Notes: generated by a model not told the origin, from the sequence alone. A DNA stretch of 64,000 nt from Telopea speciosissima (GCF_018873765.1 NW_025317476.1:1-64000), one strand, 5' to 3'. Positions 11,705-22,204 are shown, numbered from the stretch's first letter. A program made the numbers and translations.

Positions 11705-11969
11705 CTACTATTGCCACCCACGAAAACTCTGTCAAAGTCTGCGTAAGTCATTAACCAGGGTTCTACGGCGGCGGTGGTGGTGGTGCCGCCTCCAGCATGG
11801 GCTGCAATACATTGAATTGTAGTCCAACAGTCATCATAGGCGACAAGGAGACGTTGTTCTGGGGCAAGACGGAAGTTGACAGAGACGGCGACAACGTTTG
11901 CTTGGGAGACGAGGAGATTAAGGTGTCTGTGGATAATTAAGGAAAAAGTGGATTCAATACAGAAGCCTT

Positions 11970-12124
11970 TGTTAGGGTTTAGGATTTAAGCACAAGGTTG
12001 CTTAAAGCATTACTCCTTGAGTATCGAGTTTGGAATACCCAGGCTGCTGCCTCACAGCCTGAGCTTTAATACAAGTAGGATTATATTAGAACATATGAAG
12101 AGATATTATATAAATACCCTTACA
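11970..12124. mobile_element. TRIM-like solo LTR (155 bp) in the carboxylesterase
   Basis: Begins TGTTAGGG and ends CTTACA on the plus strand, so it has TG...CA ends. On the minus strand it carries a TATATAA box just inside its end. Flanks GCCTT (11965-11969) and ACCTC (12125-12129) can be a decayed 5-bp duplication. Its removal joins HGGG to FCIES in the esterase reading. Confidence 0.65.
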
Positions 12125-12378
12125 ACCTCCACCATGGAAGTAAGGAGAGGTAGCTTCTTCTTGTTAATATCTTCATTTTTGAGTTTTGGTAGGTAGAGAT
12201 GGGCAGAGACGTCGGATTCCGGTGAGATTACGATGTCTTTCGATGAAACATCGGTTTGTGGATCGTTGACCGATGGGGGAACAAAGGTTGTACCCTTGAC
12301 TCGCTTAACTCGACCCTTTTTGCAGATATGAATAAAAGGGAGAAGCACTTGTGCTATTTCTTGGTTGTTGGAATCCAT

Positions 12379-13583
12379 GGCTATTGGGTTTGGGTTGAAG
12401 GAAGTAGGAAAGAAAATGGAGAGTGTTATAAGGAGCAATTTGAATCCTCTATGGCCCGTCCTATGCAGGCATAGTAAGGTGCACAATGATGGCCTTACCT
12501 TTGCCCTAGTGGGTGTAAGGCGTTCATTGCACACCTTGTTGTGTCTGTGCACGAAAGTTTCATTCACGAAAGAGGACACCCTTCTCTTTTTTTGTTTTTT
12601 ATTCTTTTGGGGGAGGGTTTGTGAATAAGTGATTCAAGGAATATCCGTCTTTTTGCCAAACAGGATCTACTAAATTCATAATTTATTAGATATTTTTTAT
12701 GAATGTCAACTAAATATCATCCTTTAATGGACTTTGGTTGTTCAATCATTTGATAATGATTTGATAAGAAATAGGAGATTTTCATCCTCTCAAGTGTTGC
12801 ACCACACTTAAGAATTCAACCGTTCAAACATGGACACTGGCGTTTTTTTTATCTTTTTAAGTGTTGGGTGGATGGTTGGATTCTTAAGTGTGGTGCACTA
12901 GAGGAATGAAAGATGGGGGATCCTAGACTTGATAAGGAGAAGGAGGTTTTAGTAGTTTCTTGTATTTTTTATTTTTCTTTTGTGGGTGGGTGGATGCAGG
13001 GAGGGGGCCCTAGACTTGATAAGGAATAGGAGGTCTTAAACATGGAACCTTTGGAGGAAGTAGGCTCTACTTCGCTAATCTCAAGCTAATTATGATAGGT
13101 TAGTATTGAGCAAAAGGCTCTACACAATGATCTTAATACACCATTTAATTCAGACAATTGGGACTGCTAATCAAATGCTAACAACTCTAACTCATTCTAT
13201 TATGGAGGTACAACATTTATGAGTTTTGACAATAGATAAGTTTTTTCCTTCACACATATTGTAGGAAATTTTTTTTAATACTATTTATAGAATAACTTGA
13301 GATCATACAACTAAGTTTACAATCTCATGAATTTATACAGAAGACTTCATTCAGATCAGCATATTAAATTTTGGACCGAATTTTCCTTGATCTGCCATGG
13401 GAATCCATTCATTGCGGGCCATCAGATGCACATGGGAGGGGTATTCTAGGAAATATAATAAGACCTATAGGGTTTGTGAACCCTAGGATGGTGTGGTGAA
13501 CCTTCACTGTTTGGTGAAGGAAAACTTTCTCCGTACATTTTACTTTAGTTTTTATAGAATTGCATTCATGCTCTTGGGGAAGT
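12379..13583. other. No gene seen; one MITE
   Basis: Upstream flank of the carboxylesterase pseudogene, with a MITE at 12779-12914 and otherwise AT-rich unassigned sequence. Confidence 0.4.
12779..12914. mobile_element. MITE with about 45-bp inverted ends
   Basis: TTTCATCCTCTCAAGTG, TTGCACCACACTTAAGAATT and CAACC at the left are mirrored by GGTTGGATTCTTAAGTGTGG, TGCACTAGAGGAATGAAAG at the right. No clear TSD. Confidence 0.75.
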
Positions 13584-14134
13584 GTTCTCTGTGGGGGAAC
13601 GCAGGGGCTATGCACACGTGATCAATGAAAGCGTAGACACTCGAGGGGTGGGATTTCCATCTTCCATGGGGAGTGGGGCAGTCCTTGCACCCCCATAGAG
13701 AACATCTTCTCATATATATTACCATAAAAACACTTTCCAAAAGACCCTCATTGCCTGGCTTTCTAATTTTAACTGCTAAATATTCATTGATATCTTATAA
13801 TAATAAACATTACTATTTATCATTCATTTATATTCTATTAATTTTACTTCAGTTTTTTTTTTGGAAGCTTTCTCTGTGGGGGAGAGCAGGGGCTATGCAT
13901 GCGCGATCAATGAAAGCGCACATACTCGAGTGGTGGGATTTCCACCATTCATGGGGGGCGGGGCAGTTCTCACGCCCCCATAGAGAACATTTTCTCATAT
14001 ATATTACCATAAAAACACTTTCCAAAAGACCCTCATTCTAATTTTAACTGTTAAATATTCATTGATATCTTATAATAATAAACATTACCATTTATAATTC
14101 ATTTATATCCTATTAATTTTACTTCAGTTTTTTT
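13584..14134. repeat. Tandem duplication of about 280 bp, each copy with a GTTCTCTGTGGGGG MITE
   Basis: Copy 1 (13584-13866) and copy 2 (13868-14134) each start with a 120-bp inverted-repeat element (GTTCTCTGTGGGGG... CCCCCATAGAGAAC; 13584-13703 and about 13868-13988). The same unique sequence follows in both (CATATATATTACCATAAAAA, then ATTGATATCTTATAATAATA). Copy 1 has 12 extra bases after GACCCTCATT. Duplication of element plus flank shows segmental duplication, not two insertions. Confidence 0.9.
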
Positions 14135-14304
14135 TCCTGTTTATTTTTTGGGTTATAGGGGTTTGATAGAGGATTTATTTTCTTTTGCGGCACATGAGGA
14201 ATGAAATTAAGAAATAAACTATTTTAACCTTTCAAGGAGAAAAGTTTCCAAAATAATGCTCCCAAACAGCTCAGCAAAGACCTTTCCTTCAATTCACTGA
14301 TAAC

Positions 14305-14315
14305 TCTATATATTA
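14305..14315 (+). promoter_or_regulatory. Likely TATA box of the defensin-like gene
   Basis: TCTATATATTA lies about 105 bp before the ATG at 14417, leaving room for an untranslated leader of about 70-80 bases. Confidence 0.6.
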
Positions 14316-14416
14316 ACCCAATACTCAATTTGAAGATGAAGACAAGGAAGGAAGAAAGGAAGAAAGAAAAAAGCAAGTTGTAGGTTAGCATCAAGAGAGT
14401 TGTTTAGTAAGAAGAG

Positions 14417-15388
14417 ATGGCCAAGCTTTTCACTCCAATCTGTCATATCCTCCTCTTTGCTCTGCTTTTGATCTCAGGTATTCCATCATCTTTTTCCTCT
14501 CATTAAATATATCTATGTTGCGTTTGGTATTCATTCTTAGAATGCATTCCAAGTTGATTTTACATTCTCAAATGATAAAAATAGTTGTTTTTATTGTCTA
14601 AGAATGCAAAATCAACCTAGAATGCATTCCAAGAATGCACCCCAAACACAGCCCTAGTTTTATTAGAAGGCAAAAGTTTGTTTAGATGGTCTGTCATGGC
14701 ATGCATGTATGTTCATGCATCCCTCTATTTTTCAGTTATTTATGTGTGTCATAGCACTCTCTTATAGCTAGGGTTTTAAGATTTGGTACCAAACAAGGGA
14801 TCGGCTCCGTTGATACTGATTTGGATCGCCCTGGATCAACCCGGCTTTGACAGATTTACCACCGATTTTCAATCCAAAATTTGATTTATAACTTTTTTAA
14901 CCCTTCATCCGCTTCAATATGGGATCACCCTAGAATCGATATCGATCTGATCCAGACAAAGCTACCAATTCGATACCAATTCCTCAAACCATTGTTTCTA
15001 GACTTTCAAAGTTTTATTGTCACTTTTAACTTGAAACTTCACATGTAGCAAAGGGGACTTCCTAGTTATATGTGAATCATTTAGATAAACCTCTTAAAGA
15101 ATTAGAAGGCTTATTAGTAGGGTTTAGTTATTATCCCAAAAATTAATTCCTTTAATTTGTTGTGTTTTTTATTGTGAAAATGGAATAGCATCACAGGTGA
15201 TGGTGCAGAAGGTGGATGGTGCTACATGTTATCAGATTTTGGGACCTTGCAACAGTAAATGTGATGCAAGATGTAAGGCAGCCCGTGGAAGTAGGGCACC
15301 GAGTCAATGTTTGACACCCCCTTCCCAAAAACCCATCTGTATTTGTGGGTTCCCTTGTCGATCCCCTTCTACTCCCAGGTTTTTTTAA
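14417..15388 (+). CDS. Defensin-like secreted cysteine-rich peptide, two exons
   Basis: Exon 1 (14417-14477) gives MAKLFTPICHILLFALLLIS, a hydrophobic signal peptide. Exon 2 (15189-15388) completes the next codon as Ala and ends at TAA, for 86 residues in all. The acceptor at 15187-15188 (..GGAATAG) is the one that keeps phase with donor GGTATT; the next AG (15196) would destroy the cysteine pattern. The mature part has eight cysteines: ATC, GPC, SKC, ARC, SQC, PIC, IC, GFPC, ending ICICGFPC. Eight cysteines and a single phase-1 intron after the signal peptide are typical of plant defensin-like (CS-alpha-beta) genes. Such peptides act outside the cell in defence or cell signalling; the target cannot be told. 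A TATA box lies upstream and AATAAAG near 15431 may serve polyadenylation. No defect is visible. Confidence 0.85.
14516..14653. mobile_element. Tourist/PIF-like MITE in the defensin-like intron
   Basis: Ends TGTTGCGTTTGG and (reverse) GGCTGTGTTTGG, inverted repeats of about 55 bp (TAGAATGCATTCCAAG on both sides), flanked by CTA (14513-14515) and CTA (14654-14656), a 3-bp duplication as in PIF/Harbinger elements. Confidence 0.78.
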
Positions 15389-16354
15389 GTATCTCAATAT
15401 GTATTTCCAACTTTGGATTAGGATATATTAATAAAGAGATTTAGTCGATCCCCTCCTAGTCCCAAGTTTTTATTTATGTATTTTGCCGCTGCATAATTTG
15501 TTGGGGCCACCCGCCTGAGGTTTACTAGGGCCCAGAAGCTCCCGGTTCGTGCGTGGTACAGGGTCATATACGAGCCCGGGGGGATTTAGTTGGCCTAAAG
15601 TTGGATACTCCTTCTGTCTCCAAAAAAAATAAAAAAAAATAAAGAGATTTATTTTTATTGACACTTTTAATGTGTTAAAGAATTTGTTTTTTTTTTAAAA
15701 AAATTTTGGTATAAATTATAAGACATTCTGCTCTATATCCTCTGCACTCCATCCTATCACCTTGCTCAAGGGATGATCATGGTTGGAGGAAGACCATCCC
15801 CTATTAAAAATGACATGACATACCCGGTAATTTTTTTAAAACTGTTTATTTACATAATTGGAAAAAAGAAGGTTGCCAAGTTGCATGGCACCTGTGCCAG
15901 ACGCAAGAAGAATGAAATGACCACCCATCCCTTGTGAAATGAAAAATCTCATCCTTGTTGGATGCCCCTGTTATGTGCTCTAATTGACCCCCACTTTGGT
16001 GCAGAGGCATGACAGTCTTAATGCTTATTTTTCCACATCTAACAAGAATTCAATTGAGATGGTGATTGTGAAAGGGATAGGAGGATGCAGGTAGAAGCCC
16101 GGTAGGGTGGGGGGAGATGTAGAGGACAGAAGGCAATGTAGGGCTGGTGGCAGGGCAGCGGTGGGCTGCTGGAAGAGGAAGAGAAGATAGGCTACCAGGG
16201 GTAATATGAGAATTTAAAATATCAGGAGAGAAGGAGAGGTAGAACTTTATTTTTCGGGGGGAAAAAAATGTTTTCTGGTAGGAGATTTTGAGTAAATATA
16301 TGGGATAAGCTAGGGGAGATAGGGCGGGGTACTGGGGGAGAGAAATGAACAGAT

Positions 16355-16391
<37 letters not shown>

Positions 16392-17556
16392 CAGCATCCC
16401 TAGCTCCATCGGTGTAAGAGGAGTTTATGGAGATGGTAGTATGAACAAAGTTGAAAATATGAAAAAGGGTACTCCAAAGACGTGAGGCATCCAGGTGTAG
16501 TTTCTCTAAATGATAAGTACCCCATATGTAATTTTTTTTTTTTTTTTGAAAAATTTGGAATGCCAAGGTGAATTCTTTTAAAATGCTCATTCCACTCCTT
16601 GGCGTCATAAACTTGTTGTTTAAGAGGCCTTATGTTTCCCACGAAATTCTGCTGAATAAATTTTCTTATTACCGGGAAAAAAAAAAACAGAGCTTCTTTC
16701 TTTAGAGTTTCTTTCATTGACATTCTATAGATAAACCTTAGTAAATATTACTACCCTTCTATAGAATAAGAAGGAAACTAAACTTTGCATTTTACGGCAA
16801 GAAAACAACTAGAAAAATGTTGTGGGAGAGCAGAGGGTGGGGAAGGGAGAGAGAGAGAGAGAGACCAAAGGCGGCAACCCGGCTCCAACGATGGAGGAGG
16901 AGGTGGTGGTAGGAGGAGTATAGTTTAACTTTCATAGACATTATATAGGTAAACCTTCGTAATTACTACTCATATATAAAATGAGAAGGAAAATAAACTT
17001 TGCATTTTAGGATACTAAAACAAATGGAATGATGTTGTTTTTATTGAAACTCCTTGGTTACGGCTAAACTTGTGATCCTTCAAGAATGAAGATAGAGTTT
17101 TCTTTTTCTATGGGAAAGAGTAAAAGGCGTTCCACTACACCCTGACCTAATTTCCTTATCAAGGTACATCCAAAAATTTTTTCTTGTGGAAGAGTGATGT
17201 GATAATTCAGACCATTGAATATCTAGGAAATTGTTTAGATTGGCCACATGTAAAACTTTACACTGGAACCAATGAACCCTCCCTTATATAGGTTTATACC
17301 CCGTTGTTTATACATGCAGACCTTCGTAGTCCTATCCCTCTCATATGTACCCATCCTAATGGTAGTTCTAGATGCTATCTTTGCTTTTGCCACTAGGTAA
17401 ATCAAATTGGAATGCATGGAACTTGATGCATGTACTAAGGACCTTGTGGTCTACCTCTCCACAAGCTTTCAGCCTCACTCCAGCCGTCATGGTGCAGTTG
17501 TTGAGGGCATGGCGAGTAAATGCTAGAATTTGGCTGATGAGGCACTATGCCTAATG
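15389..17556. other. No gene seen; microsatellites and T/A runs
   Basis: Includes a degraded copy of the defensin 3' end (15445-15475, CGATCCCCTCCTAGTCCCA), a GA microsatellite (16358-16390), a poly-T run (16531-16548), and two related stretches near 16730-16800 and 16925-17000 (ATAGATAAACCTTAGTAA / ATAGGTAAACCTTCGTAA) that form a diverged direct repeat. Confidence 0.45.
16358..16390. repeat. (GA)n microsatellite
   Basis: Uninterrupted AG dinucleotides. Confidence 0.95.
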
Positions 17557-18062
17557 AAGTATAACGCTTCACTATTTGACACATGATAGTACATGAGTTA
17601 GTCCATGTGATAGTGGATTAGGCAAGCATCTCATTGATACAATTTCAGCTTAAAATGATTAGATGAAATAATTAAATGTCATTTTGTGTTTTATATTCAT
17701 CTCCATTTGATGACATTTGATAATTTTACTAAAATCTTTGAATTAGAGTTTGAGCAACTTTCCATGCTTATTTTGGAGTAAAATTTAGCCATTGAGATGT
17801 ATGCAGGGTGAGGGTGGGCCATGGTGCAATGGTAAATGTTGCTCCATTGGGACCAGGTGGTCACAGGTTCGAGTCTGGAACAGTCTCTCAGTGAAAGCAG
17901 GGGTAAGGCTACGTACATTACGACCCTCCCCAGACCCCGCATTGGGTATGTCCTTATTTATTAGATGTATGTGAGATCCACTATCATATGGACTAACCCA
18001 TCTACTACCAAGTGGCAACTAACCCATCTACTATCAAGTGGCAAATAGTAAAGCGTTATACC
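17557..18062. mobile_element. MITE with long inverted ends, split by a SINE
   Basis: Left end AGTATAACGCTTCACTATTT, then TTAGTCCATGTGATAGTGGA, is mirrored at the right by TCCACTATCATATGGACTAA and AAATAGTAAAGCGTTATACC. The right arm holds an internal repeat of CTAACCCATCTACTA. A SINE sits inside. Confidence 0.75.
17804..17962 (+). mobile_element. Au-type SINE nested in a MITE
   Basis: Contains GGTGCAATGGTAAATGTTGC, GGTCACAGGTTCGAGTCTGG and GTACATTACGACCCTCCCC. Perfect 9-bp duplications AGATGTATG at 17795-17803 and 17963-17971. The 3' end is shortened after CCCCGCATTGGGTATG. Confidence 0.88.
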
Positions 18063-19077
18063 ATCAAAACACCTTTTCTTTCATATCTGGCAAATAAGGG
18101 AAGATCCGACGATATATAGGACCTCAAAAGAATATCTTTTGTGGATTTTTATCCTCTCGATTTGGAGGATCTGCAAGTTCCTGCAAGTACCCCTCTAGGT
18201 GAGTGACACGTGGAGGCTATGAATCCAACGGTTAGAATTTGAAAGGTTAGTTTTGCATCCAAAGTTAACCGTGGTTATACCCAACCCTAGGTTAACTCGG
18301 GGTTAACCGTTAACCCATCTTCTTAATCCTAAGCCATGGGTCACTCATGTTAGTAAACCACGATTCATGACCCAGCAACCCATCTTCTAATGGCCTCAGC
18401 CGCAGAACTCCTTTGAAGCTTCATGTTCTTTTCAACCCATCTTCTACTCTCCCTGCTCTATTTTGTGTTCCCCACCATTTCCAATTAATATTCTTCACTG
18501 TTATCATTTTTTTTTCTTCTTTCTTTTCTTTGCCGTATCGTTGGATGTGTCTCTAGCGTAGGCCACACTCCCATGCAGAAAACTACTTCCCAATAAATAA
18601 TCTCAATTCTGAGACTGACTTGGATATCGAAAAATCCCCCCTCGTAATCCACTCCAGACCTCTTCCATGTTATTTACTCTTTGCATGATGTCCATGTCAT
18701 CCACACAGATTCTGGCTACAACATTACCGATTGGTCCCAATTTTAAAAGTAAAATCTATCCATTTAGTAAATGGTTTCATGAATTACGATGAGAAGAAAA
18801 AATGAGGGGCTGTCGATTTTTTATTCTTCTATTTTTGGTAGCCACACAAGCCACCCACCACTAACCAACTTTTGCGACTGCGGAATGGCCCACTACTTGT
18901 GGGGTTGTCATTCACAAGTCAATTAGGTCACCGACACAATCAGACGGACCTTAATGTACCTACTCAATCAAACGTGAGTAACCTTTATTTAGTGTACTTT
19001 CTCCCCTTCTCTTTTCTTCACACTTTAGTCATTGTCACTTCCATTGCTTTCCACACCAAATCTTCAGATCTTAAGCC
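18063..19077. other. No gene seen; upstream flank of the CCoAOMT-like gene
   Basis: Contains many GGTTAACC-type words (18245-18320) and a CT-rich stretch (19000-19050) that may be leader sequence for the gene starting at 19078. No clear TATA box. Confidence 0.4.
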
Positions 19078-19311
19078 ATGGTAGGAAGAGGCATCCTCCA
19101 AAGTGAAACCCTCCTTAAGGTTTGTGACTTTCACAGATCAACTGGTTTATGTTATCAGATCAGGAACTTGAAAAACTGCTGACAAGATCTTATACATTAC
19201 TTTTTCTATTGTTGTTGTCATAAAGTATATCTTAGACACCAGTGCGTTTCCAAGGGAACATGCTCAACTCAAGGAATTAAGAGAGGCAACTGTTAAGAAG
19301 TATGGCCACAT
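19078..19311 (+). CDS. CCoAOMT-like O-methyltransferase, exons 1 and 2
   Basis: Exon 1 (19078-19119) reads MVGRGILQSETLLK before donor GGTTTGTG. Exon 2 (19226-19311) reads YILDTSAFPREHAQLKELRE.. and ends within a codon at donor GTAAGT. This matches the N-terminal region of class I plant SAM-dependent O-methyltransferases (GILQSE.LY.YIL.TS.YPREPE.LKELRE). The first intron is 106 bp. The next exon lies 13 kb away at 32456, beyond a large copia element. The short N-terminus (14 residues in exon 1) fits the tapetal/At1g67980-like branch better than classical CCoAOMT, but the assignment is by eye. These enzymes methylate caffeoyl-CoA or related phenolics in the cytosol, using a divalent metal. Confidence 0.78.
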
Positions 19312-19351
19312 GTAAGTTCTACTGCTTTTTTCTTCTAAGCTTCTTTACAGT

Positions 19352-19512
19352 AGAGAGCGGGCCTTGGTGCAATGGTAAAGGTTGCTCTATTGTGATCAAG
19401 TGGTCACGGGTTCCAGTTTGGAAATAGTCTCTTTGTGAAAGCAGGGGTAAGATTGCGTACATTATTACCCCTTCCCGGCCCAGACCCCGCAATGGCAGGA
19501 GCCTCGTGCACT
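19352..19512 (+). mobile_element. Au-type SINE in intron 2 of the CCoAOMT-like gene
   Basis: Shows GGTGCAATGGTAAAGGTTGC, GGTCACGGGTTCCAGTTTGG and the tail up to GAGCCTCGTGCAC. Same strand as the gene. Confidence 0.85.
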
Positions 19513-19602
19513 AACCAATGTACAAGTGGATTCCATCTGAACATCTCACTTCTCGCACGGTCACATACGTGAACGTGATCCCAATACCAAGAGGGGTTCC
19601 AA

Positions 19603-20155
19603 TAAGGATGTTAAAACCAAACTGAAACCTAGCTGAATTAACCGAACCGAATAAATTTGGTTTGGCTTTGGTTCTTTCATAAGAGCATTAATTCATTTCG
19701 GTTCGGTTATAGTTTTAGTTCAAAGACCGTTTGGTTTGAATCAAAACTGAACCAAATACCACACTTAAATCCAAAACCCTATATCTTTTTTTTTTTAATG
19801 GTGTTGCCTTTCCTTTTGGAACTATTATTTTGATGTGTTTCTCTGACTTTATTGATGGGTAAACCGAAAGATAAGATCAGAAAATAGAGAACTCATTTGG
19901 GATTTTTATCTACTTATTAATATTTTTTATTCCTATACAAATGGAGTTTCTTGAGAATATAACAAGGCAGCAACAATTGACAGCCTAGCTGAATGGAACT
20001 GTACTGGAGAATCGAATTAGATCTATAATCGAACCGAATCGAGTAGGTTTGAATTCGGTTTCCATTTCTAGAACTAACTCGACTCTCGGTTTGTTTTCGG
20101 ATCACACCATCAAGGCATAGGACCGAAACCGAAACTGAACTGATTGACAGCCTTA
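19603..20155. mobile_element. hAT-like non-autonomous element (553 bp)
   Basis: Starts TAAGGATGTTAAAACCAAAC and mirrors this at the right end (TAAGGCTGTCAATC on the other strand). Inside, GGTT/AACC-rich words such as TTCGGTTCGG are common. Flanks GGTTCCAA (19595-19602) and GGTTCCAC (20156-20163) are an 8-bp duplication with one change. Confidence 0.72.
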
Positions 20156-20202
20156 GGTTCCACCGGCTAACTACTTTGACATAGCCTAATGCTAGTGAGG
20201 AC

Positions 20203-20371
20203 GTGGTCCCCCCCCAACACTAAGTTCAGAACTACCACCCACATGGGGAGGGGTGGGACAAATCCGAATCCTTCATTGGGGTGTGGGACCCACCTCTAGG
20301 GTGTGGGATCCACGCCCTATAGAGGTGTTAGATCTGTCCCCATTCGTCCCCATGTGGGTAGCTGATCCGGA
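20203..20371. mobile_element. MITE interrupted by the copia element (continues 31991-32025)
   Basis: CCCCCAACACT and ACCACCCACATGGGGA near the left end have counterparts CCCCATGTGGGTAGC (20350-20364) and, beyond the copia element, ACCCCAACACTCCCCCC (31997-32013). The copia duplicated CCGGA lies within it. Right boundary uncertain. Confidence 0.55.
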
Positions 20372-22094
20372 TGTTGGACAAGTGTGTGTCCATCAAACCC
20401 GGTTCGATCCGGTTCAACCCGGTTCACCTTTGTATTGAACATTTATACATTTTAGTTTAATATTGTCACATGTGATATAAACTTTTTGAGCATTATGTGT
20501 CCGTAAGTTATACTTAAAATGGTAGTCGCAACTAGGGTTTAGGCTGGGCACCCTTATCATATGGTTGTCGCATTGGATATGCCTAGACATGTGATGTCAG
20601 TGATTGCGAGTGCTCACATGTTTGATGTGTGCATTAGTGAAGAATCTACTTTATCGATTCCCTCATGTATTGCCCGGATGTAGGAAGGGATAGACATGTG
20701 TCACCGACACCACTGCACTGAGGGAACCTGTCACGCAAAGTGTGATCGCATTCTTTGGTTCATCAATGACTGAGACTCAAGCGAGTCAAAGTCGGTGTTC
20801 TGGGAATGCGTGAACACTTTATGAGTGAAGGAGTTATCCAACACGGTCACCACTGCCCAATTGGGGAACACCAAGATAGAGACTGTCTGTGCATGGTCGG
20901 ATCGTAACGGATCCAAAGGCCGTTTTGGAAATGGTTTTGCAAAAATCTATTTTACATAAAATGATACATTATTTATAATTATTTGAACAAAGTATTTTAT
21001 CGAGTTTTACGGGACCCGATCAGGTGCACAGACGCTCGTATATGGACATGTACTATGGATTGGGGTTTGGGGTTTGGGGTTTGGCAGTACATGTGTACAT
21101 GCCCTAGATTCCATAATGATGGTGTTGATTAGTGGGGGGGTTGTATATGATAAATAGTTATCATATAGGGAGTTATTTAGAATTTGCTAACTTAATTAGT
21201 ACTTTATTTAATTAATGGATATGGTGCTAATTGTAATTATCCATTAAATATTAAATAAAGTAATTAATTAATACTTTCCCTATTAGATTCTGATTCTTCA
21301 CATGTGTAGCACTTTGAGTTTAAACAGAACTGCCAGACTGAGAGAGAGAGAGAGTATGACTCTCACTGGGATTAATTAATCCATCAGGGTTTTTTAATTA
21401 AACCCTAGGCTTATATATAGGGGACCAAAATGCATAAGGGAGAGCTAGCTCTCCACGTGTTGGCAGACACTCTCTTTCCTACGTTTTTGGTCTCTCTCTC
21501 TCTCTCCCTCTTGTGATATCTCTTCTTCTTCTTGCTTCTCTCATCTGTGTTTAAGAGTTAGGGTTTGAGAAACCCTAGATCTGTGCTGAAGAGTTCGAGA
21601 GCATCTGGGATTGGCTTGAAGAACCTTGGTAGCACCATTGGAGGTTCAGATCTGTTTGCTTGGAGCGCTCACTAGAGGAAGAACCATTGTCTATTGGAGG
21701 AGCAACACTTGAGGCTCACCAGGTTAGCAATTCTTATTTAATTCCTTTAGTTATTAATTATTAATATTTATGGGATGCGAAAGAAACTCAAATCGATTTT
21801 TTTTCGATGCGCATTCGAGTATGGGATGGATCCCTCTTGCCATGTGATGGATTAGAGATGTTGTTTCTCTGCCTCTAATGTGCTCTATAATTGCGTGGGG
21901 CATATGAGGGACGGAGAAACCCTAACAAGGTTGCACCAGGGTTCCCATGGGCAACCATGGGAAAGCCTAAAAATTAAAATGGGACGCCCATGGGACACCA
22001 TGGGCTAACCCAGGGTGGGCAATACCCTAATTGGTTTATAATTGGTTTCCCTAGGGAACCATGGTTTTACCCTTGGACCGTAGTTTGGCCTACA
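20372..22094 (+). repeat. 5' LTR of copia element 1
   Basis: Begins TGTTGGACAAGTGTG, ends TTTGGCCTACA, 1723 bp. A TATATATAG box at about 21412 with CT-rich sequence after it (21490-21540) fits the promoter/R region. The last 150 bp hold a GGGACACCATGGG segment missing from the 3' LTR. Confidence 0.93.
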
Positions 22095-22097
22095 GTT

Positions 22098-22110
22098 TGG
22101 TATCAGAGCC
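22098..22110 (+). other. Primer-binding site (initiator tRNA-Met)
   Basis: TGGTATCAGAGCC three bases after the LTR end is the classic copia PBS complementary to the 3' end of tRNA-iMet. Confidence 0.92.
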
Positions 22111-22204
22111 ACCTTTCCCACCCATGAATATTGAATAATTAATGGATTAATATGGTTGTCATGAGTGGGATACAAGTTGCACATGGGTGGTTAAAATATG
22201 ATTG

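Larger units (their letters stand above)
11019..12378 (-). pseudogene. Plant carboxylesterase (CXE, alpha/beta hydrolase) pseudogene
   Basis: From ATG at 12378 the frame reads MDSNNQEIAQ...SSKDIVISPESDVSAHLYLPKL, the usual CXE start. The oxyanion motif YFHGGG follows in a shifted frame at about 12144, is interrupted by a 155-bp insert, and resumes as FCIES at 11964. VVAVSVNFRLAPEQ and AYDDCW follow, then EPWLMTYADFDRVFVGGN (11761-11712). The nucleophile elbow, normally GDSAG, is cut by a 177-bp MITE and resumes as SSGANIAHN. Then come GIKIYGALLIQPYFGASEP, the catalytic-Asp region (CVASKDVLRD) and His region (EGENHIF). The last 18 codons (SENAVVM.., stop 11021-11019) are in another frame. An extra TAG lies after VTMRVG. 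The family hydrolyses small esters in the cytosol; this copy cannot make enzyme. Confidence 0.9.

Noticed and set aside
12106-12579. 157-codon minus-strand frame as a complete small gene
   Set aside because: Only the part from 12378 matches the carboxylesterase start; the earlier codons are upstream flank and the end is the inserted LTR.
17372-17554. 60-codon frame (LLPLGKSNWNAW...) as a gene fragment
   Set aside because: No supported homology by eye and no splice context; left unannotated.
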